Part shown: piece by piece, positions 1-10,160 of the stretch
Layout: each line of letters starts with the position of its first letter
Numbering within the stretch: the first letter of the stretch is position 1
Source of the DNA: Caulochytrium protostelioides
Lineage: Eukaryota; Chytridiomycota; Caulochytriomycetes; Caulochytriales; Caulochytriaceae
Reading direction: 5' to 3'
DNA length: 47,260 nucleotides
Assembly: GCA_003615045.1 (NCBI GenBank)
Contig: ML014255.1
Span: 1 to 47,260 of the forward strand
Program-made: the position numbers and the translations under genes
The notes under the pieces: model-generated
What the model was told of the DNA's origin: nothing
Seen by the model: the letters and a program-made list of their open reading frames with translations, nothing else
The model's database searches: none

Positions 1-541
1 CCTGCTTCAAGTGTGGTAAGAAGGGCCACCTCAAACGGCAGTGCCCTGTGGCGTCCGTCGAGGGGCTGTGTGCATGGGACCTGTCGCTGCAGACGCTGCA
101 TATTAGCGGCGATGATCCAGTCGATGAGGCCAGCACTGAGGAGATCACAGTTGACGTCGCTTCAACGAAGCCGGCGGATTTTCACTGGCGCCGGGGACGG
201 CCACTCCACCGGCGCTAATTCGCTCGAGACAGATGCCCGTCTCAATCAAGGGCTCTGTCTTCACGGCAAAGATTGACAGCGGCGCTGAAGTGAGCATCAT
301 GTGCGCAAGTCAGTTCATGACGCTAGGGATCCCCATTCGTCGAAGCCGCATTCGGCTGACAGCAGCCAACGACAGTTCACTCAGAGTCGTTGGCGAGGCG
401 GACCTTCCTTTGATGGTGCAGGGGCGGTCTTGCCCTGCTCCAGTTCTCGTCGTACAACGAGAGAACCAGGGCGTCCTGCTGGGTATGAACTGGATCAAGA
501 CGTATGTGCGACGTCTTAACATGCAGGACGGAAACCATGAG

Positions 542-553
542 TGGCTCGACGCC
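542..553. repeat. LINE target-site duplication, left copy
   Basis: TGGCTCGACGCC, identical in 12 of 12 bases to 2499-2510. It abuts the truncated 5' end of the LINE. Confidence 0.92.
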
Positions 554-2184
554 GTGCAACGGGGCCTCCGCCAGGGATGCCCGCTGTCCCCCTACTATTC
601 AATGCGTTTGTAAACGACCTTGTCGATTACATGGATCATGACGGCATCGGTATCCCTGACGGCCCCAACAACCAGACTATGCCGCGACGACTACGACTGC
701 TGATGTTCGCGGACGATGTCGTCCTAGTCGCCGACTCCCGAGACGCGCTGCAGCGCGCATGCACGGCCTTCACTCGGTGGGCAGACGACAATGAGATGCA
801 AGTCGGCATCAAAAAGTGTGGCGCCATGTGGATCGGGGGAGAACGACCCGACGGCACTGCGCCCCTCCTCCTACAAGGCGCGGCCGTCCCAGAGGTGGCC
901 TCCTACACGTACCTCAGGATCGCCCTCGACGACCACCTCCGCCCCAGCACGATGACCCGCTACCGAGCTCAACGGGGCAACGCGGCGCTCCACGCCCTGC
1001 GACCGACGCTGGGCAATGCCCACCTACCGGTGGCGATGAGAGTGATGCTCATTAAGAGCATCCTCCTCCCCATCCTCACATACGGTGCGGAGCTCCTACC
1101 CTCGGCGTTCGCTGATGCCGCACCGCTACAACGCGTGGCGAACCACGCATTGGCCACTGTCTTACAGGTACACCACAGGTACCACCCGGTGGCGCATGAA
1201 GTCATGACGACAGAACTCAACGTTCCATTAGTCGCCACCGTCATGCGCACCGCCCGACAGCGGGCACTACATAAGTGGCCCCAGCTACGCACGTGGGCAG
1301 CGGCGATTATAAAGGCGACGCCCGCTGCCATCCCCCGAGCCTGGCGCCGCCGATCGTGGATCGCCCAATCCCGGCGCGTGTGTGGGGCGATCCGAAGACA
1401 ACTAGACGACCACCCCGACGTCGCGGGGTCCCTGCCGAGGAAACTCACGACCCTGCGGCTCCATGCCCAGGGTCTGAGGCGGACATCCGCCCGACGCTAC
1501 CTGTCCCTATGGCCCCGCATCCTGAGGCAAGCGCCCGAGAGAGCACTGCCCGAGCTCTCTGCCCACTGGCCGAATATGGCCGCGGCCCTACAGGCACTGA
1601 TGCGCGCCCGCACGGGCATCTTTACCAGCAGCAGCACCCTATTTCACATGGGGGTGCTGCCTGACATCGACGGGGCCTGCCCGCTGTGCCGAGACGGGGC
1701 CGACACACTAACGCACATGGTCCTCCATTGCGAGACGCTGGCCACCACAAGACACGAGGCGGGCATCCTACGACCGCCGGATAGTACATTTGTAGTAACG
1801 AGGGAGCGAGAGGCCACGTTGATGGCCGAGCTGCTGGGAGGGCAGCTGACATCGGGGACAGACAAAAACGCGACGGCTTTGTCACGGCCCGTCGCAGCTC
1901 TGTCAGCCCAGGTTGACACACAAGGGGAGAGTGCCACGGAAGCAAGGGGGGCACGTGTCGACGGGGCTACCGACCACGACGACACCCGCGACGGAGGCGC
2001 GACGACGCTCGGACCCGTGCTGCCATCACCCAGGGCCGAAGGCGCCCTGCGCGTCGCGGCATTCCTGTTGCGTGCCCGCCAGCTCCGGCAGGCCAGCATA
2101 ACACGAACACGGCGGGAATATCATATCCCGGTCCGTCGATCCATCCGTCGAGGCCCACGAGGCCCGACAACAACTCCAATTTAG
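554..2184 (+). pseudogene. LINE reverse transcriptase, C-terminal part
   Basis: Translation shows the RT motif RQGCPLSP (569-592), then LLFNAFVNDL, the catalytic FADD box (706-717), the downstream VGIKKCGAMW segment, a long thumb/C-terminal region, and a CCHC zinc finger of the zf-RVT kind with CX2CX8HX4C spacing (1678-1731). The ORF then stays open to a TAG at 2182-2184, leaving a 3' UTR of about 310 nt before the poly-A. The reading frame changes within the C-run at 588-592, one base short of the expected sequence, so this copy is not intact. The start was lost by 5' truncation. The protein would have primed cDNA synthesis from nicked genomic DNA. Confidence 0.9.
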
Positions 2185-2498
2185 TCGAAGCCCCCTTTCC
2201 GAGGGGGTAGGGCTGCCTGCATTGGCAAAAAATATCATGTACCGTGAGAGGCGGATAGGGTGATGGTTTTAGTGGGTGAGGGGCCGCTGGAACGGGTCCG
2301 ACGGGTCCCAAGTCCCACACTACCCGGGAGCTATATGCAAACCCGGGTGTCTCCCCGCCGGGCCGCAAGGCCCGCGGAAGGCGCGTTAAGCGCTGAAAGA
2401 GTATTAAGATGCGTTCGGCTACGCCGACGCATCCCAAATCGGCGGGCAAAGATTTTTCCTTGGCACTCTATTCTAATACATTGATATCTCCAAAAAAA
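554..2498 (+). mobile_element. 5'-truncated LINE (non-LTR retrotransposon) with poly-A tail
   Basis: The element begins inside the reverse-transcriptase palm and ends in a run of seven A (2492-2498). It is flanked by perfect 12-bp target-site duplications (542-553 and 2499-2510), the signature of target-primed reverse transcription. Length is 1,945 bp, so perhaps half of a full element or less; the endonuclease and N-terminal RT were never copied. The insertion lies inside the Ty3-type element. With the duplications still identical and one frameshift seen in the ORF, it is probably a fairly recent arrival. The superfamily cannot be fixed from this fragment. Confidence 0.93.
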
Positions 2499-2510
2499 TG
2501 GCTCGACGCC
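2499..2510. repeat. LINE target-site duplication, right copy
   Basis: TGGCTCGACGCC immediately after the LINE poly-A tract (2492-2498), identical to 542-553. The Ty3-type element resumes right after it. Confidence 0.92.
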
Positions 2511-3330
2511 GACACTGGCAGTTCATCGGTTGCGCCTGATCCTGGCGATCTTCGACGTCCGTGGCCGCCAGTTGTTGTGGTGAGTGGGGTTAGCGGGTCG
2601 TCTTCATTCGGCGCCGCAGTCATCAACCTAGAGTTCATACCACAAGAGGTCCACGCGTTCAAACGCATGTTGGAGCCGCACCCTGACATGTCTGTCAGCG
2701 ACTTACACCTACCGCGTCCGGTCTTCCACACCACTCACCGCATCGAGACCGGCAACGCCCGGCCTGTCGTCACCACGCCCTACCGAGCCAAACCGGGGCT
2801 GTGTGAAGAAGTCGAGCGCCAGATCATTCAGATGGCCGAGGCCGACATCATCGAGCCATCTCAGTCACCATGGCTCTCGCCGGTCGTCCCTATACTCAAG
2901 AAGGACAAATCGGTGCGGGTTTGCGTTGATTTCCGTAAGCTCAATGGCGTGACGACCAAGGACAGCTATCAGCTGCCCATGCCGGATGATTTGTTCGACA
3001 TAGGTGGAACTGCGCTGTGGTTCTCAAAGATTGATGTGTTCTCTGGCTATTGACAGGTGCCTATCGTGCCTGAGGATCGGTCGAATACCTCATTGAGTCT
3101 TGATGGCGGCGGTCATCGGCTTTTCGGAGTCATACCATTCCGGTTGACCAACGCCGCAGCAGCCTTTCAGTGCACGATGGAATTTGCATGACATGTCACA
3201 TGTCGCATGTCACAAGGTACCCTCGTTAATGCGCGTCTAGAGCTTTACTGCGTGCTCAGAACATCTCGCTCAAGCCGAGCAAGTATGAGTACCTAGGCTT
3301 AGACATCGCCGAGGGAAAGTGTTGAAAATG

Positions 3331-4075
3331 ATCAAAGTTCTTCAGGTAGCCCTTTAGTGAGTATGCATGATGGGACCCTAGCGTGGCTGGCTGATGCCCG
3401 ATCTTGATCAACCCAACGTATATAAGTTTTTTAGTGATGCGCGCATGAATTCTCTTAAGCCCAAAGCGGCTACCACGCGTAGTCTTGACTCCCGTTTTGG
3501 GCTTCTCATACAAACGGGACAGCTGCCGTAAAAAGCGATTTTACAAGGCAAAAGGAGGTGGAACAAGTAAGTTAACAATAAGAGTAGTATTTTGGATATT
3601 GGGATAAATAAGTTTGCTATTTGTATATATGGATTATACATTTATAGGTTAGCCTTATATAGTAATATATGCAGGAGCATTAATAGGTGTATTATAGCTA
3701 TAAATCCATGTATTTATAGTGATGTAGCCGTTCGGCCCAGTGAGCCCCTCTTAGAGTCTGTCAAACTTTCATAACCTTCTATCGTATCCCCGATTGATAT
3801 CGGAGTTTGGTGATATATAAGCTGCACCTAGATTGGGTTTCTCCTCTCTCTGCAGTCGTTACTAGCTCCTTTTCTCTCATATCCTCTTCGATATAACATA
3901 TACATGTAGAATATGCAAGGACAATATTTGTGAATTCTGCCTCGCTGGCCCCCCTTTTATTCATAGTATTCATATATTCTATTCTCAGTAACATGAGCTA
4001 GGACGACGCTGACGACAGCGAGAAGCCGGTGCTTTGCGTCATGCACGGCCATTGATGCCTAGCAGTTAAGGGGGT
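3331..4075. other. Gene-free segment with an AT-rich island
   Basis: No coding signal is recognised. The stretch 3575-3770 is strongly AT-rich (runs such as TTATATAGTAATATATG), in sharp contrast with the GC-rich surroundings. 3722-3897 begins TGTAGCCG, contains a TATATAAG box and a pyrimidine-rich tract, and ends ATATAACA, which loosely resembles a solo LTR, but no matching target duplication was found beside it. Confidence 0.4.
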
Positions 4076-4795
4076 TTTGGAGAAGTGTTGCCCCACCTGC
4101 TGGGCCGCCCTTTCACACTTGACGGAGCAAGTTGCGCCTTTGAACATCCTAAAGTCACACACGCCCCACATTGGCATTCGCACTCGCAGAATAATCACGA
4201 CGCATGAGTTCGACTTCGAGGTATGCCATCGCAGGGACACCAACATCCCCGGGGTAGCGTTCTACACGTAGCTCGGTGTGGACTTTAATCGATGAGAAGA
4301 GCACCAGTACAGTGCTCTGGTATGGGATGAAAAAGATGGCAGCTGCCTGGCGACCCTTCCGGTCCACATTGCGCAAAAAACACTTACCCATAGCCTTGCG
4401 AGTAATGCCCACTCTAAGCACCCTCCTGGCTATCTTGACCAATGGCGCTGAGATTGGTTCACCGGCAAAGCTCCGTTCCAACGAGCTTTCAGCAAGGCAG
4501 TAGCTGACGTCTTTCAGGTGGGGCATCGCTACCATCTCATGACACTAAGTACTGACCTGCGTGCTTCAAGTTTCCAAATAACTCGACGAGTGGCGTTGCA
4601 AAATTGGCCTCAGCTGCGAACCTAGACCGCCAAGATCATCACTGGGTCCCCACACACCACACACCAATCCCGAGGGCATGGATCAGGGGCTTATGGCTGG
4701 CTAAGGCTCGTCGAGGCGAGATAGCTATCACACGCCAGCTATCGCAACCGTTACCGAGGAAGCCTCAAAGGCACAGCGCTCGCCGCGCACCACCG
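4076..4795 (+). mobile_element. Decayed LINE fragment, same family as the copy at 554-2498
   Basis: Short, frame-broken stretches match the better-preserved LINE in the same order: HIGIRTRR against QVGIKK, a GVAFYT segment against EVASYTYL, HLPIALRVM against HLPVAMRVM, LLAILTNGAE against LLPILTYGAE, VFQVGHRYH against VLQVHHRYH, WPQLRT identical in both, IPRAWIRGLWLAKARR against IPRAWRRRSWIAQSRR, and LPRKPQRHSARR near the end. Both ends and the C-terminal zinc finger are missing, and several stops and frame changes separate the blocks. It is clearly older than the left-hand copy. Limits are approximate. Confidence 0.8.
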
Positions 4796-4809
4796 ATTCC
4801 CAGGGGTGT

Positions 4810-5490
4810 GGCCTGCCACGCACGAGCCGCTGTGGACGGCGTTCCTGAAGCCGCGCTGGGCACGCTAGTGCTAGCGGCTGTACAGGGGCAAGCAGCGCGT
4901 GTTTGCCCAGTTCTTGAACCACTTCGCCGGTGGGGCAGCCATGGAGATGAAGCCCGTCGTGGTCGCCTGTGGTGCCTCCGAGTTTGGCATGGGCTGGAAA
5001 CCAACCGTGTGCGTATGTGTGTGTGTGTATGTGTGGCGGGTGGGGGCGGGGGGGTTGGCAGTGCTTGCGCCAGAAACTCACATGACCTCTGAAAGGCTCA
5101 TACGAAGCGACATCTTGCGGCTATACGGAGGCAAGCAGCGCGTGTTGGTCAAATCCCTCATTTGCGTGACCGATGGGGCGATCACAGAGCAGAAGCCCGT
5201 GGTAGTCGTTTACGACGCCATCGCGTTGGCCCCCGGCGGCAAGGGCGAGATCGCCGTTGCCGGGCCCTGAAACAAGGGCAACGCCGGCGCACAGAGGCCG
5301 CGGTCCGAGGTTTGCTATGTGGTGGTGCCACCAATGGCAAGTGTGTAAACCGCGACCTCGATGCCACGTTGAACATCCGAAGCTGACTCGCCCATCAGAC
5401 CGACAGCGCTGTGCCGCATCCCCGTGGGGCAAGCCCCACTGCAGCCCGTGGTCGGCAAGCTCATCCGGTGTTCAGAATTTTTGAACACTG
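4810..5490 (+). pseudogene. Decayed Fanzor/TnpB-like (OrfB) transposon nuclease fragment
   Basis: Two translated blocks look like the C-terminal RuvC part of eukaryotic TnpB homologues (Fanzor). The first (about 4815-5000) has RLYRGKQRVFAQF followed by KPVVVACGASEFGMG. The second (about 5122-5268) repeats LRLYGGKQRV, then QKPVVVVYDAIALAPGGKGE, close to the family pattern of a GGKQR-like run, PVVVAYGAA and GGKGEI. Downstream are RGLLCGG, GKCVNRDLDATLNIRS (the RuvC-III type NRDxxAxxNI motif) and, in another frame, ALCRIPVGQAPLQPVVGKLI, which fits the family tail. Stops, frame changes and a GT microsatellite (about 5009-5036) interrupt it, and the N-terminal half is absent. Such proteins are RNA-guided nucleases of IS607/IS605-type elements; this one is dead. 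The assignment is from motif memory, without a search. Confidence 0.6.
5009..5036. repeat. GT-rich microsatellite
   Basis: Alternating GT run (GTGCGTATGTGTGTGTGTGTATGTG) followed by a G-rich stretch, lying between the two Fanzor-like repeat blocks. Confidence 0.8.
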
Positions 5491-5900
5491 AGGTAGATCG
5501 CGGCATCGTATCCATCGCATGAAGCTCCCAACAACGCCGAAAACAACATGTGGCACACGAATCGATGAGAGAAGGATTTCGTCCTTGGCAACCTCATCGG
5601 AGTACAACGCGTAAGACTGAAGCATGACGTCTTGAAACGGATGTCATCACTGGGAAAAGCGCATCTAAGACTGGTCGAGTCAATGCGACGAATAACGCGA
5701 TTGATTCTATCGTCTACAAAGGCGCCGCAGCGAGCTCCCTATCAGAGTTCAGCACCTCGCAGTCCTTTCGGAAACGCATCCGGCTCTAATACGCTTCGGA
5801 CGTGTAGTTTGGCGGCTCTATTCGAGAAAGACATCGACGTTGCTAGGAATATACATCGCTACATGCAGCATGATGAGCCTTCGGGTCGGCAATGATGTGC
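5491..5900. other. Unassigned stretch between transposon debris and SKI2
   Basis: No confident gene. A short ORF (5632-5895, +) ends in FEKDIDVARNIHRYM, which faintly recalls the NRDxNAxxNI motif of TnpB proteins but is too weak to call. This is also the 3' flank of SKI2 on the other strand. Confidence 0.4.
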
Positions 5901-8900
5901 TCAGAAGTACAAGGAGGAGGCAAAGACGATATCGCGGCGTATGGCCTCGGAGGCGGCCTCCATCTTAGTATATAGCGCGTGATTGCCGAGGATGCGGGCG
6001 GCATCCCCCACTTCGCGCAACGTCTCGTTCAGACGGACGATGTTTCGGACAAGCGTGCCTTCCATGACGGTTGTCATTCGGGTGAGCTCACCAAAGGAGA
6101 CGCCCTGCGCCCACTGATACACCACATCCACGATGCCGGTGCGGATGGTCTCGTCGACCTCCTGAATATCGTCGAGCTCATACTGGCTCTTAACCGCGTT
6201 GACGTTGGCCACGACGCGCTGCATCTGCTTGATGCCCTCGGCGAGACGGGGCTCGAGGGTCGAAGCGCCCACGTCCTGACCCGAGCGCTCCTGGAATACA
6301 AGCGAAGACAGCAGACCCGCGACTTCAGCGGGCGTGAGGTCCGCAAAGATGTTGTCAAGCAGCATTTCCGTGAGGCAGATCGAGTCGACCGTGTTAATTT
6401 CCACCGCGATTCGGCCCTTCAGTTGGACAATGTCGTGGTCGTCGACGTACTGCAGATGCTTGAGGATCAGCATGCGGCGGTGGTAGTCCTCCATATGTGA
6501 GAGGTTGGCGGTATCGAGACGCAGCGCGATCTCGCGCAGCTGAGCTTTGAGGGCGACGCGCACATCCACCGTTCCGTAGTGATCGAGCAAATCCGGGCAC
6601 AGCAAGCACCCGAAGTGGGCCAGCTGCCGGACGATGGCCTGACACTCTTCAATAGGCGTCCGGATATCTATATCGCGGTACTTAGGAAAATCAAGCATCG
6701 GCACCTCGTGGTGCGCAAGGACATCACTCGCAAAGGCCATCAGCGCATCGTGCGGTCTCACGAGACTTGCCGACCCTGTTTCCACGTTATATGCCGTGAT
6801 CTTTTGCGTGAGCCCACTTTCCATGTGCCTCGTCGTCAAAACCAAGATATGATCGACATGCAGCTTCACGAGCATAAAGCGCCGCGTCCGCTGAGGCGGC
6901 CGCTGGACATGGCTGATTGGGAGGGATGGTTTCGGCAAGCATGCTGCTGGGTCGTCGGGGTCCGCCGCGGTGACCGTCGCATCGGCAGGCGTGACATTGC
7001 TCGCGTCGCACATCGCATAGACCAACATGATATCTTCCTCATGCGCCGCCTCGGTGGCAGACCCGACAAGATCCAGACCGATGGCCGGATTAATGGTCAC
7101 GGACCGGGCCTTTGTCTGCAGGATGACGGCGGCCGCATTGTGGAGCTGTGGGTGGTCGATGACGACGACGCGGCCGACCTCGACAGATCGCTTCCAGAGC
7201 CCGAGTCGGCGAAGCGTGAGGCTGAGTTGCTGCGCCTTGCGGCGGTACTTCATACACAAAGCGTGGAATCCTTCGAGGTCACCTTCCTCGCAAATAAAAC
7301 AAGTGACCGGCGGCAGCATTTTCAGAGCTTCGGACGTCGCGTTGTAGAGTCTTTCTCGACCAGGGGCCTGCTTCTGGAACGCGTTTTCCGAGAAGCTGCG
7401 CGAAATCATGTCTTCGATCTTGAAAGACTCCATGCTGGCGAGGTTAAGCTGCATGTTGAAAGTGCTTCGGAACTGGGAGTCGAGTTTGGTCGGACGCGAC
7501 AAAATCATCGTATGCAACACGGAGGCGTCCGGCAACTCTTCGGGCGCGGCAATGATGACCATGCCCGTCGTGTCGAGCCCGCGGCGACCGGCCCGCCCGC
7601 TCATCTGCGTATACTCACCCGGGTTCAGCCATGTCTTGGTCGTGCCGTTCCACTTCTTGACCGAAGAAAAGATCACACAGCGCGCGGGCGCATTGACGCC
7701 CATCGCGAAGGTCTCAGTCGCAAACAGCACTTTCACGAGCCCCCGTGTAAACAGAATCTCGACGACTTCTTTGAGAATCGGCAGCAGACCCGAGTGGTGA
7801 ACCGCAATTCCCCGCATCAGCAGCCCCGTCACGACCACGACCTGCGGGAGCTGCCGGTCCGCCGGCGAGAGCCGCGTCAGTGACTGGTCGACAAACACGC
7901 GAATCTCGCTCTTGGCGGCCTTCCCGCCGGTCAGATCCACGCGCGAGCCCAGCCCGTCCGCAGCTTGCTGGCACAGCATGCGCGAGAAGCAGAACACGAT
8001 CACGGGCAGTAGCTCCTGCCGCTCGAGGTAGTGAATCAGCGGCTTGAGCACCGAGGAAGGGCTGTGCGCCGCGTTATTAGCGGCACCGGCCGCCGCACCG
8101 ACGTAACCGGTTCGGATCTGGTTGTTGAACTGGCTTGCGGCCGTGAAGGTCTGGCGGGCGGGCACGACGGCACCGCCGCGCCCGCCGCCGGCGGCACCAC
8201 GCCCGCCACGGCCACGGGCACCGGCGGCGGCGCCGCCGCGGGCCCCTGCTGGCCCGCCGCGCGTGCTGCTGGCGCGGGCGCTTCCGTTCTTGCTCCCGCT
8301 GGCGGGCGGTTTATGAGCAGCGAGAGAGGCGAGCGCTTTGTTGTATCCTTCGGTGATGAAGGTCTTGTTTTCCGAAATCAGGAAGAGTTCACACTTTTCC
8401 TGGGCGCCGGTGTAGATGAAGTGCTGGAGGGGCACCGGGCGGAAGGGCGTCGAGATGACGTGGACGACGTGGCGCTTGGTGCGGCCGACCCATTCGGCGA
8501 ACTCGAAGGTATTGGAAACCGTCGCGCTGAGCAGGATCAGCGTGATGTGGGGCGGGAGCATGATGATGACTTCTTCCCAGACGACGCCGCGCTCGGCGTC
8601 GCTGATGTAGTGGACCTCATCGAAGATGACAAACTCTACGTCGCGAATGAGGTCGGCGCCGCGGTACAGCATACTGCGGAGGATCTCGGTGGTCATGACC
8701 AGACAGCTGGCCTCCGGGCGGATCTGGACGTCACCGGTGAGAATGCCGACGTCTTGGAAAGTGTTTTGGAAGTCGCGGAACTTTTGGTTCGAGAGCGCCT
8801 TGATCGGTGACGTATAAATGGCGCGAGTCATGTGCTTGGCCGCCAGCGCGATGGCATACTCAGCGACGACCGTCTTACCGGCCGACGTATGCGCCGCGAC

Positions 8901-10160
8901 AAACACGTTCTCGCCCTGCTCCAGATAGTACACGGCCCGTTTCTGGAACGTGTCCAGCTCGAACGGATACTTCATGGCCATATCGGGCACGAGGCTCGCA
9001 AAGTCCGGGAACGGCTCCCGTACATCGACTTCGTGGGCCCACTGGTGGGCCACGTCGTCGTCCGGGGAATCGGCCTGACCACGGCTGCCGGTACCGGTGC
9101 CCGCCGCCTTGACCACCGGCCGCGTCAACGCAGCGTCCACCACGGCGTCAGCCGCGGACGGGGCCGCCGGCGTGGCGCTCTCGTCCGCAGCCGGCGTCGG
9201 AGCCGGCGGTGGTGGTGAGGCCCCGGCTGCGTCGACCACGTCAGCGGCCGCGCCGATCGGGAAATCGAGCCCGTCCAGCGGGTCGGCGCCGGCCGGCGGT
9301 GAGGACGACGCGACCGCCGCGAGCGGCAGCGAGACCGTCGCGGCAAAGGTAGACTGCGGCGCGCCCGTCTCGTCGAACACGAGCCCGCGATTGGCGCCCG
9401 GCAGCGTCGTCAGCGGCTGGAACGGTGCAAGGTCCGTGGCGTCGGCCCCAGCGGCGGCGGCGGCAGCCGTGTTCCCGGGCCGGCCGATGAGGGCGCCAAA
9501 GAAGCCGTCGACTTCGTCGCGCAACAGGGCGAGCGCGTCGTCGTCGTCGTCATCAGCGCCGCCGTGGGCATCGTCGGCGCCTTCGGCGCCCGGGCCGGTG
9601 CCGGCGGCGAGCGCGTCGGCGACGCGGTGCGGGTCGGGCAAGTAGGGCCGGTTGCCCGGCTTGCCGCGGACGTAAGCGTCGGTCTTGGAGGCGCCGGTGA
9701 GCGGGCGCCGCGCCGCAGTGAGGATGGTCTCGGTGAAGCGGGCGCCGGGGCCGAGCGCGAGGGCGCCGGTGACGGCGTCGCGGGCCGGGCGATGCTCGAT
9801 GGCGAGCGGCGCGAGCGGCGCCGCGAGCATGTCGGTCCAGTCTTCGGGCCGGGCGTCGGTGACGCGGGCGAGGTGTCGCTGCGCGTCGCGCAGCACGTCC
9901 GTCGGCAGCACCGTGCTCGGTGTCAGGTAGCGGTGCTCCAGCAGGCCGACGAGGTCTTCCTCGCCGAAGGGGCCGTCGCCGAACGGCCGCGTATCAAAGA
10001 GCAGCGCCTCGGTCTCGTCGGCGTCGGCGTCGGCGTCGGCCGGACGGCGCCGCTCCGCAATGATCGGCTCCAGGAGGTCGCCCTGGCGCACGAGGTGCAG
10101 GGACCGGCGCGGGTCGAGCGACGCCGACGCCGGCGGCTCGGACAAGGTGCCGGACGCCAT
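5901..10160 (-). CDS. SKI2: SKI2 superkiller RNA helicase (Ski complex), 1419 aa
   Basis: ATP-dependent 3'-5' RNA helicase that feeds mRNA into the cytoplasmic exosome, acting with SKI3 and SKI8. Seen: an N-terminal region rich in Ala/Asp/Pro; the conserved lead-in YPFELDTFQKRAVYYLEQG; Walker A AHTSAGKT (about residue 425); the DEVH box (about 515); an Arg/Gly-rich insert (about 617-683, many RGG); helicase motifs such as GLLPILKEVVE, FATETFAMGVNAPAR and QMSGRAGRRG; and a C-terminal DSHCT domain (about 1240-1419) ending DIVFASSLYF. The yeast protein is 1287 aa, so the extra length is mostly low-complexity N-terminus. The start was taken at ATG 10160 (MASGTLSEPP); the frame stays open upstream only through a heptamer repeat, so an earlier start is unlikely. 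Single exon. It is divergent from BCKDHA. Confidence 0.96.
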   Translation of the reverse strand: MASGTLSEPPASASLDPRRSLHLVRQGDLLEPIIAERRRPADADADADETEALLFDTRPFGDGPFGEEDLVGLLEHRYLTPSTVLPTDVLRDAQRHLARVTDARPEDWTDMLAAPLAPLAIEHRPARDAVTGALALGPGARFTETILTAARRPLTGASKTDAYVRGKPGNRPYLPDPHRVADALAAGTGPGAEGADDAHGGADDDDDDALALLRDEVDGFFGALIGRPGNTAAAAAAGADATDLAPFQPLTTLPGANRGLVFDETGAPQSTFAATVSLPLAAVASSSPPAGADPLDGLDFPIGAAADVVDAAGASPPPPAPTPAADESATPAAPSAADAVVDAALTRPVVKAAGTGTGSRGQADSPDDDVAHQWAHEVDVREPFPDFASLVPDMAMKYPFELDTFQKRAVYYLEQGENVFVAAHTSAGKTVVAEYAIALAAKHMTRAIYTSPIKALSNQKFRDFQNTFQDVGILTGDVQIRPEASCLVMTTEILRSMLYRGADLIRDVEFVIFDEVHYISDAERGVVWEEVIIMLPPHITLILLSATVSNTFEFAEWVGRTKRHVVHVISTPFRPVPLQHFIYTGAQEKCELFLISENKTFITEGYNKALASLAAHKPPASGSKNGSARASSTRGGPAGARGGAAAGARGRGGRGAAGGGRGGAVVPARQTFTAASQFNNQIRTGYVGAAAGAANNAAHSPSSVLKPLIHYLERQELLPVIVFCFSRMLCQQAADGLGSRVDLTGGKAAKSEIRVFVDQSLTRLSPADRQLPQVVVVTGLLMRGIAVHHSGLLPILKEVVEILFTRGLVKVLFATETFAMGVNAPARCVIFSSVKKWNGTTKTWLNPGEYTQMSGRAGRRGLDTTGMVIIAAPEELPDASVLHTMILSRPTKLDSQFRSTFNMQLNLASMESFKIEDMISRSFSENAFQKQAPGRERLYNATSEALKMLPPVTCFICEEGDLEGFHALCMKYRRKAQQLSLTLRRLGLWKRSVEVGRVVVIDHPQLHNAAAVILQTKARSVTINPAIGLDLVGSATEAAHEEDIMLVYAMCDASNVTPADATVTAADPDDPAACLPKPSLPISHVQRPPQRTRRFMLVKLHVDHILVLTTRHMESGLTQKITAYNVETGSASLVRPHDALMAFASDVLAHHEVPMLDFPKYRDIDIRTPIEECQAIVRQLAHFGCLLCPDLLDHYGTVDVRVALKAQLREIALRLDTANLSHMEDYHRRMLILKHLQYVDDHDIVQLKGRIAVEINTVDSICLTEMLLDNIFADLTPAEVAGLLSSLVFQERSGQDVGASTLEPRLAEGIKQMQRVVANVNAVKSQYELDDIQEVDETIRTGIVDVVYQWAQGVSFGELTRMTTVMEGTLVRNIVRLNETLREVGDAARILGNHALYTKMEAASEAIRRDIVFASSLYF

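Larger units (their letters stand above)
1..3330 (+). mobile_element. Broken Ty3/mdg4-type LTR retrotransposon, interrupted by a LINE
   Basis: Remains of the internal region of a Ty3-type LTR retrotransposon that runs off the left edge of the window. Visible parts in order: a CCHC zinc knuckle of the Gag nucleocapsid (positions 3-44), an aspartic protease with the DSG active-site triad (about 270-285), and a reverse transcriptase N-terminal region (about 2620-3052) followed by weaker RT similarity to about 3330. A LINE sits between protease and RT (554-2498). No integrase or clear LTR is recognised. The copy is broken, with at least four disruptions besides the LINE insertion, and should be read as a fossil. 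The family call rests on the zinc knuckle, protease and RT order and on the RT motifs. Confidence 0.85.

Noticed and set aside
3722-3897. Solo LTR
   Set aside because: TG start, TATA box and CA end look right, but no flanking duplication or second copy is visible, so not called as a feature.
5632-5895. Short ORF ending FEKDIDVARNIHRYM, possibly another TnpB C-terminus
   Set aside because: Only one weak motif, no supporting upstream or downstream blocks.
6579-7883. 434-aa open frame on the plus strand
   Set aside because: It lies wholly antisense to the strongly conserved SKI2 coding sequence and has no similarity of its own.
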